NCBI GenBank assembly: GCA_016201645.1
Contig: JACQCL010000002.1
Span: 1 to 5,804 of the forward strand
Length of the DNA stretch: 5,804 bases
Source: Candidatus Rokuibacteriota bacterium
GTDB taxonomy: Bacteria; Methylomirabilota; Methylomirabilia; Rokubacteriales; CSP1-6
Direction: 5' to 3'
Every line of letters starts with the position of its first letter. Positions within the stretch are counted from its first letter, which is position 1. Under the pieces are notes generated by a model. That model was not told where the DNA came from. It made no database searches and worked only from the letters and a program-made list of their open reading frames with translations. The position numbers were made by a program, and so were the translations under genes. Below, one piece after another: positions 1 through 4,782 of this stretch.

Positions 1-306
1 GGCGGGCTGGTACGAATCCAGGCGGGCGTTTCCGCGGAGGATGCGGAGAGGGTGGAGCTGACGGTGGAGGACCAGGGAATCGGGATCCCGGCGGAGGCGC
101 TGCCCCGAATCTTTGACAAGTACTCCCGTGTCCCGCACCCCGAAACGGGTCACGTGCGGGGTCTCGGCCTGGGGCTCGCCCTGGTGAAGTCCCTGGTTGA
201 GGCTCAGCGGGGCCAGGTCCGCGTGGAGAGCGAGGTGGGGGCAGGAAGTCGCTTTACCGTCAGCCTGCCGGTCGCTCCGTTGCTCGGGAAGGACCAATCC
301 GTTTAG
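1..306 (+). CDS. Sensor histidine kinase, C-terminal ATPase domain only (5' end outside window)
   Basis: This is the last 101 codons of a histidine kinase, read in frame from base 1 to a TAG stop. Only the HATPase_c domain is visible. The G1 box is DQGIG (residues 24-28 from the window edge), the F-box region is around IFDKYSRV (37-44), and the G2 box is GLGLG (54-58). The end, GSRFTVSLPV, is the usual last strand of the fold, so the protein stops just after the domain with no attached receiver. In this family the domain binds ATP and phosphorylates a His in the upstream dimerisation domain, which lies outside the window along with any sensor region. The usual HGG after the G2 helix reads QRG here. 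A GTG at 52 lies inside the domain and is not a plausible start. The partner regulator is not identifiable. It is separated from the next gene by 83 bp containing a candidate promoter. Confidence 0.93.
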   Translation, partial: GGLVRIQAGVSAEDAERVELTVEDQGIGIPAEALPRIFDKYSRVPHPETGHVRGLGLGLALVKSLVEAQRGQVRVESEVGAGSRFTVSLPVAPLLGKDQSV

Positions 307-325
307 ATTTCTCGCGGGCTTCGCC

Positions 326-355
326 TTGACACCCCAAAGCCGTCCCGTGTAGTCT
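326..355 (+). promoter_or_regulatory. Candidate sigma70-type promoter for the DUF507-ubiX-glycosyltransferase run
   Basis: A perfect -35 hexamer TTGACA lies at 326-331, followed by an 18-bp spacer and a -10-like TAGTCT at 350-355. That -10 keeps the first two bases and the last T of the TATAAT consensus. It sits in the only sizeable non-coding gap on this strand (307-389). The implied transcript would begin near 362, about 28 nt before the ATG at 390. No clear Shine-Dalgarno sequence precedes that ATG. I see no terminator for the upstream kinase gene in the gap. The -35 match is strong and the -10 is moderate; the start point is inferred. Confidence 0.55.
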
Positions 356-389
356 TTGGGCGGACTGAGACCGGTGTTGAACCAGCGAG

Positions 390-668
390 ATGCCCCGACG
401 CGAAGAGATCGCTGACCGGATAGCCGACGCCGTGCTGAAGCGGCTTGTCGTCAAGAAGCTCGTCGAAGCCAAGGATGAGGCCACGGCCCGCGCGGCCGTT
501 CGCAAGGTTCTCTTGGAGAATCTTCAGGCCGAAGAGCGGCTGGACGCGGAAGCCCGGCAGATTCTCATGGAGCATTCCAAAGAGATCCGGGACACGGCCG
601 TGGATTACGCCCGTCTTCTGGCGATGGTGAGGGGCAAGCTGGCCCGGGAGCGGGGGTTTATCCTCTGA
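390..668 (+). CDS. DUF507 family protein, first of a tandem pair
   Basis: This is a 92-residue, highly charged, probably all-helical soluble protein with no signal peptide or membrane segment. It resembles the DUF507 family, for which I know no established function. The N-terminal RREEIADRIADAVLKRL corresponds to the family's opening helix. The central DEATARAAVRKVLLENLQ and LDAEARQILMEH stretches align by eye with the next gene's DEEIRKDVRNEVIRSL and IDQEVRRILSSY, so the two look like ancient paralogues. This copy is the more divergent: it lacks the PEGSREWEVLYNK motif of its neighbour. The ATG at 390 is the only good start, although ribosome-binding complementarity upstream is poor. The TGA stop shares its final A with the ATG of the next gene, which suggests translational coupling and perhaps a heteromer. 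It is the first gene after the candidate promoter. Confidence 0.8.
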   Translation: MPRREEIADRIADAVLKRLVVKKLVEAKDEATARAAVRKVLLENLQAEERLDAEARQILMEHSKEIRDTAVDYARLLAMVRGKLARERGFIL

Positions 669-958
669 TGCGGATGAGCCGCGAGCGCATCTTCTATCTG
701 GCGGATCGGATCGTCGCCGAGCTCCAGGCCACTCCCGGGGTGGTGGTGAGGGACGGTGACGAGGAGATCCGGAAGGACGTGAGGAACGAGGTGATCCGGA
801 GCCTCACCGACGAATCCAAGCTCGAGGAATCCATCGACCAGGAGGTTCGCCGGATCCTGTCCTCCTACTCCCGGCCTGTCCCTGAGGGGAGCCGGGAATG
901 GGAGGTCCTCTACAACAAGACCCGCGGCGAAGTGTTCAAGAAACGCTTCCGCCTCTAG
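668..958 (+). CDS. DUF507 family protein, second of a tandem pair
   Basis: This 96-residue soluble protein matches DUF507 better than the preceding gene does. It opens with MRMSRERIFYLADRIVAEL (1-19), has a DEEIRKDVRNEVI helix in the middle, and then IDQEVRRILSSYSRPVPEGSREWEVLYNK. The PEGSxEWxVLYxK stretch followed by a basic C-terminus (FKKRFRL) is what I recall as the family signature. No enzymatic motif, signal peptide or membrane helix is visible. The start is the ATG at 668, overlapping the previous stop in a TGATG arrangement. A second ATG at 674 (MSRERIF) is an equally reasonable start, and a purine-rich GGGAG at 646-650 is too distant to decide. The function is unknown. The overlap suggests it is made in fixed ratio with its paralogue. 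It lies 14 nt upstream of ubiX. Confidence 0.87.
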   Translation: MRMSRERIFYLADRIVAELQATPGVVVRDGDEEIRKDVRNEVIRSLTDESKLEESIDQEVRRILSSYSRPVPEGSREWEVLYNKTRGEVFKKRFRL

Positions 959-972
959 CCGAGAGAGCGCAG

Positions 973-1581
973 ATGGCTGACACGAAGCGGATCGTCGTGG
1001 GCATCACCGGTGCCAGCGGGGTGATTTACGGCATCCGTTTCCTCGAGCTGCTCCGGGGCTTCCCGGAGGTCGAGACCCACCTGGTGATTTCGGGGCCGGG
1101 CAAGCGGACCATTGTCGAGGAGACCGAGTGCTCGGTCGGGGAGGTCGAGGCGCTGGCTCACCGGCACTACGACGACCGGGACATCGGCGCGGCCCTGGCG
1201 TCCGGCTCCTTCCGCACCGACGGGATGGTCATCGTCCCCTGCAGCATCAAGACGGCCTCCGCCGTCGCCTACTGCCGCTCGGACACGCTGCTCTCCCGGG
1301 CGGCGGACGTGACGCTGAAGGAGGGCCGCCCGCTGATCCTCCTGGTTCGCGAAACTCCGCTGCACGCGGGCCACCTCCGCTGTCTCCTGGCCCTGGCCGA
1401 AATGGGGGTGGTCCTGCTCCCCCCCATGCCGGCCTTCTACCACCGTCCGAAGCAAATTGACGATCTCATCATTCACACGCTGGCGCGTGTGCTCGATCGC
1501 TTGCGGCTTCCGCACCGGCTCACGGAGGAGTGGAAGGGCACCCATCCGAGGGCGCCCGAGCTTGATCCTCCCGGTGCCTAG
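973..1581 (+). CDS. ubiX: UbiX/Pad1 flavin prenyltransferase
   Basis: The 202-residue product closely resembles E. coli UbiX along its whole length. Family members transfer a dimethylallyl group from dimethylallyl phosphate to reduced FMN, making the prenylated FMN needed by UbiD-type decarboxylases; they are cytosolic and usually dodecameric. Visible signatures are the nucleotide-fold loop GITGASG (10-16), PCSIKT (89-94), the basic LKEGRPL segment with K116, RETPLH with R126 and E127 (126-131), and PPMPAFYHRP with Y156 (150-159). By recall of the Pseudomonas enzyme, R109, K116, R126, E127, Y156 and R172 occupy the substrate and phosphate positions, so it looks active. The ATG at 973 was chosen because homology starts at once (MADTKRIVVGITG). 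An upstream in-frame ATG at 898 would add unrelated residues inside the DUF507 gene. A weak GAGAG precedes the start. No ubiD is present here, so the client enzyme is unknown: ubiquinone or menaquinone synthesis, or aromatic-acid metabolism. Confidence 0.95.
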   Translation: MADTKRIVVGITGASGVIYGIRFLELLRGFPEVETHLVISGPGKRTIVEETECSVGEVEALAHRHYDDRDIGAALASGSFRTDGMVIVPCSIKTASAVAYCRSDTLLSRAADVTLKEGRPLILLVRETPLHAGHLRCLLALAEMGVVLLPPMPAFYHRPKQIDDLIIHTLARVLDRLRLPHRLTEEWKGTHPRAPELDPPGA

Positions 1582-2329
1582 CTCCCGGCTCCCCACCGAT
1601 CTCGACCTTTCCCTGGTCATCCCCGTGTACAACGAGGAGGCCAACCTGCCCCTGCTCTGGCCCGAAATTCGGGAGGTCCTCGCCCCGATGGGGCTCAGCT
1701 ACGAAATCGTCTTCGTGGACGACGGGAGCCGGGATGGCAGCGCCGAGGTCATCCGCGGGTTTCGTGAGCGGGACGCCCGCGTGCGCCTGATTCGCTTCAA
1801 GTCCAATGCCGGCGAGACCGCAGCCACCGACGCCGGGTTTAAGGCAGTCCGCGGGCGGTCGGTGGTGACCATGGACGCTGATCTGCAGAACGATCCGCAC
1901 GACATCCCGCTGTTGCTCTCTCACCTCGACCGGTGGGATGCGGTGACGGGCTGGCGGACTCGGCGCGAGGACTCGTGGATTCGGACGATCTCGTCGGTGA
2001 TCGCGAACCGTGTGCGGAACGCCATGAGCGGCGACTCGATCCAGGACAGCGGCTGCACCTTCCGGGCCTTCCGCCGCGAATGCTTTCGCGGGCTCACGCT
2101 CTACCGCGGGTTTCATCGGTTCATTCCGACGCTCCTCAGGATGCAGGGATACCGGGTGCTGGAGGTGCCCGTCAGCCATCGGCGGCGGCGCTTCGGGCAA
2201 TCAAAGTACGGCATCGGCAACCGCGCCTTCAGCGCGTTTTTGGATCTCCTGGTGGTTCGCTGGATGGCGGATCGCCAGCTCCGCTACCAGGTGATCGAAG
2301 ACCTGGGCGGCGGCCTCCCGGAGGAGTGA
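1574..2329 (+). CDS. Family 2 glycosyltransferase, dolichyl-/polyprenyl-phosphate sugar synthase type
   Basis: The 251-residue GT-A-fold transferase has the motifs of the DPM1/ArnC/GtrB branch. These are SLVIPVYNEE (13-22), the nucleotide-binding VDDGS (48-52), the metal-binding DAD of DADLQNDP (101-108), SGCTFRAFRRE (159-169), HRFIPTLLRMQG (181-192), and the basic RRRRFGQSKYGIGNR (203-217) that ends the catalytic domain. Such enzymes move a sugar from a nucleotide donor to a polyprenyl phosphate at the inner membrane. The donor and lipid cannot be told from the sequence. Unlike GtrB or ArnC it has no clear C-terminal transmembrane pair: it ends with one amphipathic helix (AFSAFLDLLVVRWM) and a short tail, in length more like short DPM1 forms. 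The start is uncertain. GTG at 1574 overlaps ubiX by 8 nt; TTG at 1562 has a better-placed GAGGG at 1548-1552. An ATG at 1457 would add an unrelated basic stretch inside ubiX. The gene is tightly joined to the oxidoreductase downstream. Confidence 0.9.
   Translation: MPSSRLPTDLDLSLVIPVYNEEANLPLLWPEIREVLAPMGLSYEIVFVDDGSRDGSAEVIRGFRERDARVRLIRFKSNAGETAATDAGFKAVRGRSVVTMDADLQNDPHDIPLLLSHLDRWDAVTGWRTRREDSWIRTISSVIANRVRNAMSGDSIQDSGCTFRAFRRECFRGLTLYRGFHRFIPTLLRMQGYRVLEVPVSHRRRRFGQSKYGIGNRAFSAFLDLLVVRWMADRQLRYQVIEDLGGGLPEE
2320..2326 (+). promoter_or_regulatory. Strong ribosome binding site for the Gfo/Idh/MocA gene
   Basis: GGAGGAG lies 7 nt before the GTG at 2334 and inside the last codons of the glycosyltransferase gene. 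It is the best Shine-Dalgarno match on the plus strand of this window. It fixes the GTG at 2334 as the start, consistent with the dinucleotide fold beginning at once (NVLLVGLGRWG). Confidence 0.8.
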
Positions 2330-2333
2330 GCCC

Positions 2334-3308
2334 GTGAATGTCCTGCTCGTCGGCCTGGGGCGGTGGGGGGAAAAGCACCTCCGGGTGCTCTCGGACCTCG
2401 GAGTTACCGTGTGGGCCTCTGATGTGGCCCCCGAGCGTCGCGCGGTCGCGGCGAAGAACGGCCTGGATCCTGCTCGCATCGTTTCCGACTTCGCCTCGGC
2501 CCTGAGCAGGGTGGACGCCGTGGATATCGTGACCCCGGCGGACACGCATCTGGAGCTGACCACCCGCTGTCTCAGGGACGGCAAAGACTGTTTTGTGGAG
2601 AAACCCCTCACGCTGACCGCGCGTGAGGCGCGGCAACTCGTGGAGGTCGTGGGCGCGACCGGCCGCGTGCTCCAGGTGGGTCACATTTTCCGCTTTCACC
2701 CTGTCAGTGATGTGCTCCGTCGTTGCCTCGCCGAAGGACGAATCGGCCGGGTTCGGTACCTCACCGGCCGCTTCGCGGGGTTCAAGCGCCCCCGGACCGA
2801 CGTCGGCGTCACCCAGACCGATGCGATTCACTATTTCGACCTCTTCGCTCACCTGCTGGGGCGGGCCCCGACGGCCGTGACGGCCACGCTGCGGGATTAC
2901 CTGGGCCGGGGGCTGGATGATTTGTCCTTCGCCACCGTCGAGTACGGGGACGTGCCCGCCTTCGTCGAGGCCGGCTACTTCGTGCCGGGCACCTACCGGG
3001 ACTGCCTGGTGGTGGGAGAGCGCGGGAGCCTGGTGGCCGATTTCGGCCGGTCCGTCGTGACGGTCTTTGGCCAGCAGCACCAGCGCCGGGATGGCCAATG
3101 GGCCGCGCTGGAGGGGGAGCGGGAGGAGATCAAGGCGGAGGGGACGGAGCCGCTTCGCCGGGAGCTCGAGGAGTTCCTCGAATCCGTCGCCGGGCGCCGC
3201 CGCCCTTCAGTAAGCGTGGAGGACGGGCTTCGCGCCCTTCAGGTGGTGGAGGCCGCTCAGCTCTCCTCGCGCCTGGGCCGCCGCGTCACCCTCGACGAAG
3301 TGCCGTAG
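2334..3308 (+). CDS. Gfo/Idh/MocA family NAD(P)-dependent oxidoreductase
   Basis: The 324-residue protein has the family's usual length and two-domain layout. An N-terminal Rossmann domain (about 1-120) carries the dinucleotide loop GLGRWG (7-12), an acidic residue after the second strand (D30), and TPADTHLE (67-74). EKP at 89-91 contains the family's catalytic Lys (K90). The C-terminal alpha/beta domain has the TDAIHYFDLFAHLLG segment (162-176), whose D163 and H166 match the catalytic Asp/His motif. Family members oxidise or reduce hydroxyl groups of sugars, nucleotide sugars or inositols in the cytosol; the exact substrate cannot be read from the sequence. The gene starts 4 nt after the glycosyltransferase stop with a strong ribosome binding site. 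A role in making or modifying a nucleotide sugar, for example as a nucleotide-sugar 3-dehydrogenase, is therefore reasonable but inferred. It is the last gene of the plus-strand run. No broken motif is seen. Confidence 0.92.
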   Translation: MNVLLVGLGRWGEKHLRVLSDLGVTVWASDVAPERRAVAAKNGLDPARIVSDFASALSRVDAVDIVTPADTHLELTTRCLRDGKDCFVEKPLTLTAREARQLVEVVGATGRVLQVGHIFRFHPVSDVLRRCLAEGRIGRVRYLTGRFAGFKRPRTDVGVTQTDAIHYFDLFAHLLGRAPTAVTATLRDYLGRGLDDLSFATVEYGDVPAFVEAGYFVPGTYRDCLVVGERGSLVADFGRSVVTVFGQQHQRRDGQWAALEGEREEIKAEGTEPLRRELEEFLESVAGRRRPSVSVEDGLRALQVVEAAQLSSRLGRRVTLDEVP

Positions 3309-3338
3309 GGTCGCGAGTCAAGCGCAAGCGGGTGGGCG
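3309..3338. other. Short convergent intergenic gap without a visible terminator
   Basis: Thirty bases separate the stop of the plus-strand oxidoreductase from the stop of the minus-strand cyclase. The stretch is GC-rich and contains a small palindrome, TCGCGA (3311-3316), and a purine-rich CGCAAGCG. It has no stem followed by a U-tract in either direction. The opposing transcripts must therefore end by another route (Rho-dependent) or overlap. Confidence 0.6.
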
Positions 3339-4412
3339 TTACACCGGCTTGAAGAGGCGGACGAGCTCGTAGGCCGTCACAGGCTTGGAGCGACCCCTGA
3401 GCTCGACCTCGCCGAACTTCCGGGCGACCACCAGATCCTCGACCAGGGTGTGGGTGGCCTCGCCGATCAGGATCTGGCCCGGGCCGGCCAGATCCTCGAG
3501 ACGGGCAGCGACGTTCACCGCGTCGCCGATGACGGTGTAGTTCATCATCCGCTCCGATCCAAGGTTCCCGACGATGGCCTCTCCGGAGTTGATTCCCACG
3601 GCGAGGCCGAGCTGGCCCCGGGGGCTGTCCCCCCAGCGCTCCGTCAGCTCCTGGAAAGCCTCCCGCATCTCCACGGCGGTCCGCACGGCGTTCAGGGCGT
3701 CGTTGTCAGAGGCGATGGGGGCTCCGTAGAAGGCCATGAACCCGTCCCCCAGGTACTTGTCGAAGGTCCCGCGGTGGTCGGCGACGATCTTCGTGAGGCG
3801 GGAGAAGGTCTGGTTCAGGGTCTCCATGACGTCCTCGGGGGGGACGGAATCGGCGAAGGTGGTGAACCCCGTGAGGTCGGCGAAGAGGATCGTCACGAAG
3901 TCGCGCACGCCACCGAGCTTGAGCAGGCTGGAATCCTCGAGAACCTTGGCCATCACCTCGTCGGGCAGGTAACGGGTCAGGATCTTCTCCAGCAGCGCGT
4001 TCTTCTCGATGACCTGCTGGCGGTAAATCTTGGCCTTCACCTGGGCTTTGACCCGCGTCTGAAGCTCGACCATGTCCACGGGCTTGGTGAGGAACTCATC
4101 GGCGCCCGACTCGATCCCCCGGACCTTGTCCGCCACCTCCTGGAGCGCCGTGAGCATGAGCACGGGGATGTTGCGCGTCTGCTCCCACTTCTTCAGGCGG
4201 CGGCAGACTTCGAAGCCGTCCTTCCCCGGCATCATGACGTCGAGGATGATCAGGTCCGGGTTCGACTCTGCCACCTTCAGGAGCGCCTCGTCGCCGTCAT
4301 ACGCGGTCACGACGGTGTATCCCGCCCCCTCCAGGACCTCGCGGACGAGCTCGACGTTGTCCGGGTTGTCGTCGGCGATCAGGACGGTGGCCTTCGGCAG
4401 TTGCTCAGCCAC
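3339..4412 (-). CDS. Response regulator with class III adenylate cyclase output domain
   Basis: The 357-residue soluble fusion begins with a receiver domain (about 8-125): acidic pair D14/D15, phospho-acceptor D58 in ILDVMMP, T88, and K110 in LTKP. A helical linker follows (about 126-165, KNALLEKILTRYLPDEVMAKVL), typical of signal helices before class III cyclases. The cyclase homology domain (about 170-350) has metal ligands D179 (FADLTGF) and D223 (KYLGDGFMAFYG), 44 residues apart as in mammalian enzymes. The K219/T293 pair is the adenine-selecting combination of many bacterial cyclases, and N300/R304 in VNVAARLE are the transition-state residues. It should make cAMP from ATP as a homodimer, with phosphorylation of D58 the likely switch. 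GTG at 4412 was chosen because GGAG lies 7 nt upstream and the receiver starts soon after; the ATG at 4460 would add 16 unrelated residues inside the previous gene. The start overlaps the previous stop by 8 nt. Guanylate cyclase activity is less likely. Confidence 0.94.
   Translation of the reverse strand: MAEQLPKATVLIADDNPDNVELVREVLEGAGYTVVTAYDGDEALLKVAESNPDLIILDVMMPGKDGFEVCRRLKKWEQTRNIPVLMLTALQEVADKVRGIESGADEFLTKPVDMVELQTRVKAQVKAKIYRQQVIEKNALLEKILTRYLPDEVMAKVLEDSSLLKLGGVRDFVTILFADLTGFTTFADSVPPEDVMETLNQTFSRLTKIVADHRGTFDKYLGDGFMAFYGAPIASDNDALNAVRTAVEMREAFQELTERWGDSPRGQLGLAVGINSGEAIVGNLGSERMMNYTVIGDAVNVAARLEDLAGPGQILIGEATHTLVEDLVVARKFGEVELRGRSKPVTAYELVRLFKPV
3469..3496. repeat. Perfect 11-bp inverted repeat with 6-nt loop inside the cyclase gene
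   Basis: The left arm AGGATCTGGCC (3469-3479) and right arm GGCCAGATCCT (3486-3496) are exact reverse complements separated by CGGGCC. Part of the right arm, CCAGATCCTCGA (3488-3499), also recurs as a direct repeat at 3431-3442. The region encodes the LEDLAGPGQILIG stretch of the cyclase, so protein constraint may account for much of it. The mRNA could still fold into a stable hairpin near the 3' end of the message. Confidence 0.6.
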
Positions 4413-4782
4413 TCTTCCGCTCCAAGATCTTGGTGATGGTCGGCAGGAAATTGGGGACATCGATGGGTTTGGTCAGGAACTCGTCGCACCCGGCATCCAG
4501 TGTTTTCTCCCGGTCGCCGGGCATGGCGTGGGCCGTGATGGCCACGATGGGGGTCGAGCCGAACTGGGGTGTCTGGCGCAGCGTGCGGGCCACGGTCCAG
4601 CCGTCCATTTCGGGGAGCGACATGTCCAAGAGGATGAGGTCGGGATGGTGGGCCTGCGCCTGCGTGATCGCCTCGCGCCCGTCCCGGGCCTCCACGACGC
4701 GGAAATCGGCCATTTCCAGGAGACTCTTGATCAGGATCAGGTTGTCTTCGATGTCCTCGACGACGAGCACCAGGGGTAGCAT
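4405..4782 (-). CDS. Stand-alone CheY/DivK-like response regulator
   Basis: The 125-residue protein is one receiver domain with no output domain. It shows acidic residues E9 and D10 (VVEDIEDN), phospho-acceptor D53 in ILLDMSLPEMDG, the switch Thr T83 in AITAHAM, and the conserved Lys K105 in LTKPID. The family accepts a phosphoryl group from a histidine kinase or phosphotransfer domain and acts through protein-protein contact. The ATG at 4782 shares one base with the stop of the hybrid kinase gene and has an AGG 6 nt upstream. The GTG at 4785 would add one residue and give a 4-nt overlap. The stop lies inside the start of the receiver-cyclase gene. Placement between a kinase and a receiver-cyclase suggests a phosphate shuttle or sink in the same pathway, or an adaptor; this is inferred from position. 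Confidence 0.93.
   Translation of the reverse strand: MLPLVLVVEDIEDNLILIKSLLEMADFRVVEARDGREAITQAQAHHPDLILLDMSLPEMDGWTVARTLRQTPQFGSTPIVAITAHAMPGDREKTLDAGCDEFLTKPIDVPNFLPTITKILERKSG
4420..4423 (-). promoter_or_regulatory. Ribosome binding site deciding the cyclase start
   Basis: On the minus strand GGAG lies 7 nt before the GTG at 4412, within the last codons of the single-receiver gene. It supports the GTG over the longer in-frame ATG at 4460, which would place 16 unrelated residues before the receiver fold. Confidence 0.6.

Noticed and set aside
307..330. Possible terminator after the first kinase gene (GGCTTCGCC)
   Set aside because: Only a 3-bp stem with no following T-run; too weak to call.
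898..972. In-frame ATG extension of ubiX beginning inside the second DUF507 gene
   Set aside because: The added 25 residues are not UbiX-like and overlap a conserved DUF507 segment; family homology starts right after the ATG at 973.
1457..1573. Longer glycosyltransferase start at the ATG at 1457
   Set aside because: It would overlap the conserved C-terminus of UbiX by more than 100 bp and add a basic, non-homologous stretch before SLVIPVYNEE.
955..3098. Long minus-strand open frames opposite ubiX, the glycosyltransferase and the oxidoreductase
   Set aside because: They are shadows of GC-rich codon use: low-complexity Arg/Gly/Pro/His-rich products with no recognisable domain, opposite genes with clear family motifs.
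4413..4460. Longer receiver-cyclase start at the ATG at 4460
   Set aside because: The extra 16 residues are antisense-like filler within the conserved end of the single-receiver gene; the GTG at 4412 has a well-placed GGAG.
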